Of a stretch of DNA of 64,000 nucleotides, positions 49,712 to 61,600 are shown in pieces. The stretch is taken from assembly GCA_036850595.1 (NCBI GenBank), contig CM072155.1:7443475-7507474 (forward strand). Reading direction: 5' to 3'. The DNA comes from Rhyacichthys aspro. Its lineage: Eukaryota > Chordata > Actinopteri > Gobiiformes > Rhyacichthyidae. Below the pieces are notes generated by a model. The model saw only the letters and a list, made by a program, of their open reading frames with translations. It had not been told where the DNA came from and did not search any database. Position 1 is the stretch's first letter. Each line of letters opens with the position of its first letter. Position numbers and translations under genes: made by a program.

Positions 49712-52700
49712 TCCAGAGATATACAGCTGTTTTTGAGTGACATCATCGCATGTATCTGTGTGTATGTGTGAAATGTCCATAGGTTTAACGGCTTGTGCAC
49801 GAGGTTCAATATGCAACAACGCTAGGGGTCACAGTGGTGTTGTAGGGTCATGTGACCAACTGTGATGATTTGAGAACACGTTTACAAGTGGAAGTTTCAA
49901 AGAAAGGTTGGTAGAGCAGATGAACATATTATATACAGTACCGTGCAAAAGATTCAGACAGGTGTGAAGATTTGCAGTAAAGTGAGAATGCTGTCAACAA
50001 TATATGATTTATGGTCTGGTTTAGTTCAGTTTGGTCTGGTTTTGTCAGAACCTGCCCAGATCCTTCAAAAATTGAGACAGAGGAACTGCTAGAACTGTCG
50101 CTGTTTTGAGGCAAAGTCACTCCAAATATTGATTTGATTTAGAATTGTCTTCTTTCACTTTTCAATTTGTAAACTAATAAAAATCACCATACTTTATAGT
50201 TTATTTTACTTTTTGTATCCACACCTGGCTAAAAGTTGTGCACAGTACTGTACCTTTGCAGAGTTTCCAATAGACTCGTAGTCGGTCCATGGCAGGACTG
50301 TTGGAGGGTTATCAATGGGGAGGTGTATGTTACAGGACTTTCTGAACCACAATGAGCCTAAAATTAAAAAAAAAGAAAAAGGTTTGCCTAGTGTTTACAT
50401 CACAAAGGGGTCATTTCACAAGATGACTGTAGAAAGAGCAGTTGTTCATCATTTGACATCTGCATTGTCTTCTGTTGAGAAGCACATGTAACAGACAGCA
50501 TAGTTTGTGAACAAATGACCTTTATCTATTTTAAGCTAGCAGCAATGACCTGATGTTGTGACACTTATTTGACAAATGAACTCAAAAAATACCTTTTGTC
50601 CTTAAAATGAACAAATCATCTGCTGCTTTTAGTGCACCTGCATACGTCCCTCTTTTGTCTCCCGATGCGGCCACATTCCAACTTATGGGATGAAGAAACC
50701 TGAGAGCAGAGGTGAGCGGTCATACTCGGGCTCGAGGGGCCAACTAATGACTTCCCAGCGGCTGATTACGGTCTACATGATCCTCCATTATCTCCGAGAC
50801 ACGCGCAGCAGAGAGTCTATCCCCGCGACTAATCGGGGGTCAACTGTCTCCACTGTTGAACTCCCTGCGCAGCTCTGATGCATGTGACAGCAGCCCAAAA
50901 GTGCACCTACTACCCACAAACCCCCGGAGTCCATTGTATACAGCGGCTCCATGTTTTTCCTCTGGAGGAGCCGAGCGCGGGTGAAGGACCCAACTATGCC
51001 ATTACTGAGTCAAATTAACCACTGCAGCTTTTCAGCCGACGCCGGAAAAAACTGGTGAAATCAAATGCCATCATTGTTCGTTTGAAGATTAGTTCATGGA
51101 GCAGTGACCTTCTCCGGATCTTCTCAAAAGCTTAAATATTTGAGGGAGTGCTGTCATTTTTCACTCGTTTAAGCATAGAGGGCCTTCTGTGTTGGTTATG
51201 TCAGTTGGAGCTACGTGTGTGTAAGCCCATATGCACTGGGATTCTACAAAACAGAGCTTTACCGCGTGTGAGTGCACATTTTCACTGAGACTTCCATGTT
51301 TTTGTGGACATTTAAGCATCGGCAAATTATCTGAAAGAGTGGTACACAATAGTACACATATATTTAGTTTCTTAGCAAACTGTCGTCAGAGGTTGGTAGC
51401 TGTGTTCTGTAGATGTTAAGTTAAAGTGGCCTAAAATACTATTTTAGTAAAATAAAATAAAATAAAAATAAAAATCAATTCAATTCAATTCGTTTGACAG
51501 CTTCATTATTTTTATTTTTTTTTAGCAAGGGTTACAACCGGCCAGACACTTGAACTTTCACTTCGCTATTTCTTAAGCTTGGGACACACTACACAACTTT
51601 CACAGTCTTTACAGATTTTAAAGAGTACGGACAGACTGGTTTCAGCAGATTTTTGTATGATGACTGAAAGACTGGGACACACACACACACTCACACACAC
51701 ACACACTTAATAACTACATGATTTGTCATATCAACTAAACCCAAATGAATGCTTCAAGCTCTTGCGAGGCCAACAGTTTAGTTTTTCAGTTCCTGCTACT
51801 TCCTGTCATCTTCTAATGTTTTCCTGTGTCCCACCCTCTCTTTTTCATTGGCTGTCGGCAGCACCTGTTTGCGGTTGGGTCAGTTATCAGTTCACACTAC
51901 CTGACTGCGTCCAGATTCCGCAAAAAAATTCAGACATGTTTGACTGCTACTGAGGTCCATTTGGGTCTGTTCCCCTCACACACATTATGGATTTTTGTGC
52001 CAACTCACCATGCCGACTAGTGCACACCAGTGCAGACTTTGCCCAGCTGGGAATTGTGGGTAAAATCTGTCAAAAAATCTTGTAGTGTACCCTCAGCTTT
52101 AGAGATGTCAAGTGAGTGTTTAGAATGGCTTCCACCTGACCAATCATAACCTTCGATCTAAAACAGGGCGGGCTTTAAGAGTTGCCTTTTTTATCTGATT
52201 GGTTGTATATTTTTCAAATCTTCTTGGTCCCTGTTTATAATGGTGCTTCCTTCTGAATTCTGATATGTCAGTTTGTTCCTCCTTCTAGTAATCAAACGCA
52301 AACTGTGAGGGACTACAGACTGTTGGGTTCTGGTCTGAAGAACAGGAAGTATTCCTAATTGCTGCTTTTGACTGATCCAGTGTTGAGATGTTGTATACGA
52401 AACATATTTTAAACACCCTGAATATGCACTCTGAATCTAACAAAGATAACAGGCCATCTATCCACACGTGACCCGTATAATCCTACTTGAAAAGATCCCA
52501 AAAATCCCTTTAAGCCCCATTTATTTACCTTCATTCAAGTTCAAAGCTGCATGTAATCCTACTTTTGAGAAGCAGGTGGAACCGTGGTGGCCATTGACGA
52601 TGTTTCTGTTCGCCTCGTGCAATGCCTCACCAAAGACTTAAGTTACCTTCCTCAAGTAAATACTCTGATCATTAGAGTCGCAGGTGTCACGAAGAAAAGT

Positions 52701-53964
52701 CTGTGTGAGTGCGGCGTGAACAGGTCGGTGGGAAAATCCCTACCTCTAGTCAAAGACGACCCCCCTCCTCTTCATCTTCCTTCTGTTCTTCCTCCTCCTT
52801 TTCCATTCGCCCTTAGATACGGAGCACAGCACACGCTCATGTTTTGGGAACCACCACCTGAGCGGAGAATAGAATATGTTTTGACATGTAGAGTGTCATA
52901 AAATTGGCAACACGTGTCTGATAGGTAAGAGGGAAAGCATTTGGATTTGGAAGGCAGTTAAAACGCCTCCTTTTGTTGTCTGCCAAACGTTTGAACTCGG
53001 AGAGGGTTGTTCTTTTTTTTTTTTTTTTTTTAGTGTGAGTGTGAATTATTCCATTGTGCCTTAGGAGACCTGTCTTAAATTCTATTTGTTGACCGTGTAC
53101 AGCCAGTGGCCTTGGTCAAACGTGTGAATATGAATCTGAGTGTAAATATAGCAGCGTAGCTCATGCTGTTTCCTCTATGACTCTTGTTAGGAAAACAATA
53201 GCATCCTATTATTCACTGAGGCATAACTGAAAAAGAAAGAAAAGACTTCACCAACACACACTTCTGCACTTAAACTTCACAAATCGTTCTCTATTCTCTC
53301 TGAAGAAAAAAAACCATCTTGCTCTTTCTTTCTTTAGCCTAAATTGGAAGTTACATTTTATCAGCCTGCACCCGCTGAGTAAAAACTCGCACAGTCATGG
53401 TAAGGCATTGTTTAAAAATGTCCCCTAAACAAGAGTGACCGGCGAAAGGTCAGGCTTCTGAGAATAACTACCGTGATATTTTGAAACACCTTTTGTTTCC
53501 TGATAGCCCGGCCCGGGGTGATGCTGATGTAATGAGAGGAGTCAGTTGGCATGGCAACTATCCTTGTGACCTCTCCGTTTTTAGTAAGTGTATTAATGTC
53601 ATGTTTAATTTAGTCATAGGGGTTATCTGCGAGTGTTAATGTTGCTTTAAGCGCTGCTATTTAAAAAGACTGTCGCTGCAATGTGAGAGCCATTGGTGTT
53701 TGTAGCTGAGTGAAAAAGTTGTAACCTTTAAGGACACGTTGGAAAAGTGGTTCTGTTACATACTTTTGGATGCCTGATTTATTCCCTGCAGGGGATTAAA
53801 GTCAGTACACTCCCAGTTTAGACAAGGACAGGCTTAATGACAGAAATAAAACAATGTACTGCTGATAATAGAGCCAATTAAGTTTATTACATTTTAAAAG
53901 TAAATGTACAGCACGCAGTTTTTACTTGGTCAAATCACCAAATGAGAAAAGATGTCATCTTGGC
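49712..53964. other. Gene desert, seventh part
   Basis: No supported gene. A GC-richer island at about 50640-51060, an AC microsatellite and a poly-T run (53012-53031) are present. Sequence near 52130-52210 has paired CCAATCA/TGATTGG motifs. Confidence 0.5.
51676..51706. repeat. AC dinucleotide microsatellite
   Basis: Two AC runs separated by one T. Confidence 0.85.
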
Positions 53965-54270
53965 TTTCATGAAGGATTTTAATAGATAAGAATGAGAATG
54001 CAAAAGCTTTGGCCAATCACATGCTTTCACATAAAGGGGTTGTCGAATAAGGGGCGCTGCAATTGGCTGGTCTACACCGCTTGTCAACATTGAATCAATA
54101 GTGACAAGTAATCCTTCTGAGAAAATGTGTATACACACCAGTGCTGGCTCCGTCTCTTATACATATATACATAGAGTGAAAAGTTCATGAATATTGGTGA
54201 TACATTCATGCAGGATTGCATCAGTCTAATGCTAAACCCAGAGCTAAAAGTTTTACAGGCAGGTCGTTAT
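53965..54270. repeat. Dispersed repeat, copy B
   Basis: Same block order as copy A at 43735; diverged but collinear. The shared GCTAAAAGTTT lies near its right end. Confidence 0.5.
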
Positions 54271-55019
54271 ATGTTCCTGTAGAGAGTAGAGGTAGGTGTG
54301 GGCAACTTTAACATGTAAAAGACTGAATTACTTCATTTAAATGTGGAGATACTTTGTCTCTTGTGCAGTGTTTTTCTCAAAGTTTTTTTTATAGGGGACC
54401 CACATTATTAAAAAGGCATAAAAGCCACAACTTCACCAATCATCACTTCTTTATCTCTCTGTAGCAACTATTTACTCTTAGGGTCCTTCTGATTACACTG
54501 AGCATTTCTAAAACAGCTACTTCTCATTAAAAGCTCACAGTTAAACACAATCCTTTTTTCTCTATTTTTTGAACAGATAGAGTTAGCCCCTTTGAGTGGA
54601 CCCATATAAAATCTTCAGCAACTCACTGTTTGGGTTATTTGTATGTATGTTGCTGAGAAATGGTTCATTCACAATAAACAGTGATGAGCTCTTACTGCAG
54701 GAGTGGATAAATGAGGAACAGGATAAAATGCATCTATTATAATATTATATAATAAACTATTATTGAATATATGATCGGTTTCTATGTAATACAAACTTGC
54801 ACAACAGGTTTTGGAGTTTTATGAGCGTTTAACTGGAAGTGTGCTGACATATTTACTAGAGAGAATAATACTGGACTTACAGAATGCAAATTTAAGATAC
54901 GTGCAACGTTTCAAACCACAAGCTTCAAAACTTTTCTTGGCACCGCCTCAGGAACATGTGCCTGAATGTTTCACCGCAGCAGAGGAACTACAGACTGATG
55001 TGACGAGAGCTGTGCGTGG

Positions 55020-55675
55020 ACGTCTTTTCTACGTACATTATCGCCCATTCTTCAGGCAGGGGGCGGGAGAGAGATACCGTAGGGCAGACCCACACGGCAG
55101 ACTTGGAAACGTGCTCTTCCCCTCAACCACCACTACGACCACCAGCAGCAGCAGCAGTCCTCACAGCAGCACCACCTCCAGCAGCAGTAACAGTGTAATC
55201 AGGCCGCTCCAGGGCTGAGGCGCACCGAGTCACACCGCGCTCTGTCTGTGATAAGGCTCCGAGGAACAAGAGGAACGCACCATTTAACTGACCTGCCACT
55301 TCCTCCTCCACTTCTTCTTCTGCTTTATTTATTTTTACAGCCGCCGGACTTTCCCAAACATCACGGTTAAAAGCTTGGAAAGATATTTTTATACGGAAGA
55401 TATTGGAATAACTTTTTTTTTGTGTGTGTGTTTTATTGGATAATCTTTTAAAACTTGGGAATGTGACCATTTTTTATTAAACCTATCTTGTTTTACTTAA
55501 AAAAAATGCCGAAGAAGAACACAGTGGATTTTTTACTCAAACTTTTTTGATCCTTAACTAAACACGCACTTGTTCTTCTTCTTCGGCTGTCTCCGCTGTG
55601 GAGTGTAGCCCCCCGGACTTGCCCCCCGCGCTCCCTAAATGCCCGGTCCGCAGCGGCTCGAGGCTGCCCAGCAAG
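55020..55675 (+). promoter_or_regulatory. Probable pdgfb 5' leader with upstream AUGs
   Basis: GC content rises from about 55000. Three upstream AUGs precede the pdgfb start: a start-stop ATGTGA at 55461-55466, a 14-codon uORF at 55506-55550, and an ATG at 55639 whose frame overlaps the pdgfb start and, after splicing into exon 2, stops after about 45 codons. Mammalian PDGFB mRNA also has a long leader with upstream AUGs that repress translation. The transcription start was not located and no TATA box was recognised. Confidence 0.55.
55125..55195 (+). repeat. CCA/CAG trinucleotide-rich tract in the pdgfb leader region
   Basis: Interrupted CCA, ACC and CAG triplets. The ORF through it lacks an ATG start (it opens at TTG) and is taken as non-coding. 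Confidence 0.7.
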
Positions 55676-58600
55676 ATGAGCTCGTGGCTGGCGCTGCTGC
55701 TCGTGACGGCGGCGTGTCTGCGGTGTGGCGTCGCCGAGGTGAGTTTAGCATCCGCCACAGAGTGAGCCCTCTTCACAGAAACTATCTACGACACACGGCC
55801 ACAACTGTAACGGTGCATTTGAACAGGGGCGCAGCTACAGGGGGTGCAGACGGGGCCCAATGTGGGGGGATAGGAAGAAAATGGCCATATTAGCTTCACT
55901 GACTGTGTGAAAATGTGGTTAAAGTTAGCTGAAACAATACATGCATGATGTTAAAAGCCATTAAAACACGTAGGTTGGCAATATTTTCAATATAAAATGG
56001 GGACACTTTAATTTTACCGCAAATCCAACAACAGTACATTTTACAACAATTGTAACACATAATAACCTGTGTAGCGAAATCTTTACCTGTCAGTTAAATG
56101 GTTCTGTAAATGTGGTTATGTTGATCCTGACAAATTTCAGGTGCTAGTGCAATACACTACTAGTCCAAGTTCTGGAGACACTTGTACAGCTTTCTTTTTA
56201 ACTATGTTTTTGTATCGTCTTTTTTTTTTTAATTATTGGACCAGGAGTCTGAAATATAGTTTAAATGAAGAATAAAGCTGAAATGGAATACAAAAGCAGT
56301 ATAAAAAATGTGAACTGAATGCATTGATGAGCGTTAATAATTTCACTTCAAAGAAATACAACCTTTCTACTGTGTTTGATGGAAAATTCACACTTATAAC
56401 ATATTCCTGACCAGGTACTTTTCTTAGACAATTGTGTTGTTCCTGGAGTTTTTTTGTATATTCTTTTCAGCTTATGACAGTTTAAACTGTGGACACTTGA
56501 AAAGGCTAGCTTAGCAACAGCCTCGCGCTTAAAAAACAATCATTATTGAGCTACACACCTGAGGAACGCTGTTGATCTTTTTCAGTTGGTTAATATTGGC
56601 ATCACCATGGTAACTCTGTGATTAACACACGGACAGTCTACACTGATGAGTTTTGAGCACAATGCCCTGCTTTGGCTTTATGAGGGGACATTCAGGACAG
56701 GAAGAGGGCAAAAACGGGATATTTTAGTGTATTTTTTTGTAGATATCCGTCAGAACCGGGACTGTCATGGGTAAATCAGGACGGATGGTCACCCTAGCAA
56801 AAGGTAAATTTAACAAACAAAAAATGATGGTAACCTAAATTGGTTAAACAACGCACAAGTTAGTAAGCCAACATCTAATCTAAAAGCAAAAAAAACATTA
56901 AATAAATCAATTATTCACTGGGCTATACTTATAATAGGCTTATAAATGTCATAGTTTGCACTAAGACCCTTTGTAACTCCTTTAAATGATCCTTTTATAG
57001 GCATTAGACAAACGAAAGAGCACCCATTAAAAGTTAACTGTGGCTGTGTGCGCTTGTAGTTTTGGACATTGTAAGTTTACAATAGCAGGAAATGTTTTAA
57101 AAATGGCAACAGTACTGTGGGAGCATTATTGTTTCTGTGACGGTGGTTTTTCATATTGTAAGCCTGACACTAAAGCGGCTCATTTACTTTGGTGTAATTT
57201 TGGCATTGGTATTTAGTATTTGTTTAAATGTCTGGCAGATTGAGGTATAGTGTATTCAAATAAAAGCACTACAAATAAAAATGGCTTAAGCAGAAGTAAA
57301 AGCAGTTTTTCAGATCTTGTTTCTACGTTGCTCACTTTTAAATCAGTTAAACTTTGTTCAAAAGACACGAAACTAGACCAACGACTTGTTTCTTTGAAGT
57401 CGCTGCACCTGCCTCAGTGTAAACTCGCAGCAGAAGCCAGTGCCTTTCCTGGTTCGCCTCTGTAAAGGGTGGGCTCCTCTCGCAAAATAACTGTTATTTT
57501 GCTCATTAACTGGCTTTATGAATGGATGGCCAGAGGGAACGCAGGCTGCAGTGAAGGGCTCATCTGGAGCTGGATACTTCACGTGGTTAAATGATGCAGT
57601 GTCCAAGCTGGACCAGATGTCGAACCTCGCCAAAGAACACTGTAATAGTTTAGAGGCTGCTTGCAATAGAGGAAAACATATGCATTGTGTTGTGAAAGAT
57701 ATAGGCAGGATTTGGGGTTTAAACAAACAAGCAAGACAATGATGTATGATTAGGGGGAAGATTGGCATCATTTAACCTTCTTTGAGGTCAAACAGGAAGA
57801 CAAAACTTATCCCAGGGTCTTGTCTGGGTCAAGTAGAATGTAATGACAACCGGCATTATAATGATCAATGTGGAACTTCTTGTTTTGCTGATGGCATGTG
57901 ATAAGAAGCCTTTAAATGGAGTCTATAGATACATATCGTCTTCTATTGTGGCCTATGTTTGCCTCCTGCAGATGTTCTCTCAATTATGTTACCCATAAAA
58001 AAGTCATAATAGAGATTGTGCATTTACATAGAGTTTGTTATTTGGACTTTCGTTTTGCTGACAGCTGCAGAAATTAGAGCTAATCCCAAGATGAAAATAT
58101 AAAGCCACAATTAGAGCCGTGCAATCATTCCAAACAATAAAACCTCATAAAACCACATCCCTCCTTTCATTCATTCCTGTAAGTATATACTATATGAGAT
58201 CTATACCATCGCCATGACGACTTAAAGGTATAGCTATGAAAGATGACTTAAATACCTGTCTTCAACCCATCTTTCTATTTTATGGCCCCACATGTGAAGA
58301 AGGACAGGCTGGGTTCGACGGGGCATGTGTGTTCACATTCGGAGAAGGTCGGAGAAAGGCTTTGAGATGCATGCAGGAATTCCCCATGATAAAAACGTGA
58401 AAGTTATGGCTGTGGCAGCTGTGAAACGGGGAGAAGAAGAGTGAGGTTCAGTCATGTTCTAAGGGAAGATGAAAGTGGGTGGAAGTCAAATGTAGACCCT
58501 TGGTTGTGATCTAAATTTGGCTGATGCATAAAGAACTGCCTTCACCTTAAAGATCCCCTTTTTTGTGTTGTTAATAAGCTTTACATTTTAGTTTTTTTTT

Positions 58601-61600
58601 GTATTTTTACCTGCCTCTGGTGTTCCACAGGGCTGCAGCTTTGGGCTTTCTGACTTTGTAGTTCTGTTGTGAACAAAAAAGGATCCCAGTTACTACAGTA
58701 TATCAAAAAGTTTCACTCATCTTTTGCTATTTAACTGAATGTCTTGTTATAAACGCATGAATATGGAAGTATAGGCAGATTTTGAGCGATCACATGTGAA
58801 ACCTCCCACGTGCACCGCACACTCGACCCTGCAATTATGTCCCATTAGGTGTCACCCCTCTTCCTCTGCCGCCCCTGCCTGTACCTGGTATTTCTCAGAG
58901 TGCCACAACCCATACAAAAGACCTAATTAGCTGATTCTTAATCTAGGTAAGGTCCTGGCTTATTTTTATTTTGGGGTTAAAAATAGTACTTTCTTAATGA
59001 AAAGACACGATGTACTTAAGCGCGGCCGTGGACAGTTTATGTAACAGTTCATTTCTGTGGTGCAGTTTGTAAGAAGTGCCTTCAGTTCTCGGCCTAACAG
59101 CTGCTGCCTTTGCCTCATCAACAGAAGCTCATTATTTCGAACGGCTATAGCTGCAGATGCAGAATGAGACTGAGACACGCACTTTCAACTTGCAACATCA
59201 CACATGAATCAATACTCTCCTTTATAAGCCGGTTTTATAGATCTTATTAAAATCATTATCTTTTATTGTCTTGTACACTCATGTCTTTATGAGTACTATT
59301 AATGAAGAGAATCAAAGTGTTTATTCCCTATTTACAGCTTTGACTCAAATTGTCATGACAGCATGCCCTGGTGTAAACATCCTATAATTAACATCAAGCA
59401 CAATTAGCCAGGCAGCCAGGTTTGCTCCTTGGGCAAAAGAAGGAAATAATCATGATGGCTCCTCAGGGGCAGCAGCAGCCTCTCTACAGCAGAGATGTAA
59501 GTGTAATACAGCAGTCATTTCCCTGTGCTATAATTTGACTGTGTGAGAAGCGGCCAACAATGGGGAAAGTCAATGGCGTATAGAATGGGCCGGGTGTGAG
59601 TGCATGCATGGATGGCTGCTTCCTTTGGTGTGACCTGGTGTCTGCTGGGAACTACAACTGGAATCACAAGTTTAATCTCATAGACAGGACTCTACTCTGT
59701 AAAAGTTACTGGTATATTCCATATTGTTCCTGTTCAGATGCTGATGTATGGACGTGTTGTGCACTTGGCAGGCCACATTGTTCCTTTGAAGCCATTTTGC
59801 TCCGTCCCACGTCGCCGCGAGATGACAAAGCAAATGAAGCATGTCCACGGCCTATAGATCAATGCGGCGAAGTGTCCCGACCCACGTCTGATCCTTGTCT
59901 ATTTTAACCCGCCTTATATTCATCCATTATCCCTTTTTTTTAGATGCACCTCCTTCTGTCCTCCTCTCAATATCACTCCTTCCCCCACTTCCTGGCTCCT
60001 TCCTGGCTCCTTTGACCCCTAAATGTTAGCAGATGAGAAGACACAACGCCAATAGTCATTCACCCTGCTCTTAGTGACCATTGTGTGTGTCGGCGTCGGT
60101 TAAGACCCCCCCAAGACCCCCTGTCCGTTAATGACCAGGGGGTTAAACCCACACTCGGGCCACCATCACAATAAGGAGCTCACTTCTTGATTTGTGTCAA
60201 AATAATTTACTACACAGCTGTTGCCATGTTAGCTTTTGGGCTTATTAACAATCAGTGTTGAAAATTAAAGAGCACAAATGTGATTTCCGTCTAGTGGTGG
60301 CTTTTTGGGTCACAGTGGGATTTTAGAGGAGCCTACATAAAATCCAGTGGTCAGTTACATAATGAAAGGTGTGTTGGGTTCATTGCGATGTATAAAGTGC
60401 AACAAGCAGGCTGTTTCTCTATTTAACATTAGCTCTTTAACTATTTTACGCCAAAATAGCAAATAAAACAACACAAAATACGGGATAAACCTTTTACCAA
60501 GATGTTCTAATGACTTAAAACTCACAAATATAACCATGTGTCTTGATCAAAGTCCTTTCTCAAATTTCTCTAATGTGGCCAAACGCATAGACCAGTAACA
60601 CCAATGCATTTAGTACTTAAAGATTATCATAAACTCCAATGCTTAGCGACCTACGTGTGTGTTTCAGGGGGACCCTCTGCCTGCAGCGCTGGTGGAGCTG
60701 GTTAGGAACAGTCCCATCTCCTCCATCGAGGACCTTCAGCTGCTGCTGCTCTCTGACTCCGTAGGTAAAGACCACCATTTTATGCATAATCTCTTAAAGA
60801 CCAGCATCAAACCGCAAAATCTTTGTGGGAAGGGCGGTACCAGCCAATGATAAATTTAGCCCATTCTCTTTGCTTTTTTGCCCTCTCCAATCTCATATAA
60901 GGTAAGTAGGTTTGGGTGAAATAACCCCTGTCCAGCTAAACAGCAGTAATCAGTGACTTTTCAACACTAACTGTGACTAGTAAACATTCTTACGAGTAAT
61001 AAAACTAACTCCAGTAAACAATGGGATAGTTTATTGGTAGAAGCTAATTTGTCGCTTCCAGTCCTTACTTTTTAATGATCAATATAAATAAATTCTTTGA
61101 CTAATACTCTTACTACATGCAGAGGGCGCCATAAGGCTAGAACATTGGTACATACATTTCAAAAAGTGTATTTTTTTTATTTGTTTTGTCCTAGAAGATG
61201 AGCAGGATGCTACAGCAGCCAATGGAGGTCACAGACTACCTAGAAGTCTTGGTGAGATTTACCACTTTTATCTTATGGGCTTCTCACACAGTGTAATTGT
61301 ATCTAGATTATGAAGCACCACTGATTTTTTCTCTGCATAGCAATAAGCAAGTCATTTATACAGTGCTGCTGCTGAATGAGTTTGTAATGACAGATATTCT
61401 TATAAATATTGAATGGAGCAGTGTTCTATTCTTATTCAGTGATTAATGTGACATATGGTTTAAGGGACACTGTAAAATGGCCCTCATTAACCTCTTTATC
61501 ATTTATCATCATGAAATCTTTATGAATTTCTATCTAATCCCCTATTAATCAAAATACGGTGGAGCCAAGAGGAAGAAGCACAACGGTGTTTGAAATGAGA

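Noticed and set aside
54811..55218. 135-codon plus-strand ORF before pdgfb
   Set aside because: It opens at TTG, not ATG, runs through a trinucleotide tract and lies in the likely pdgfb leader. No family resemblance.
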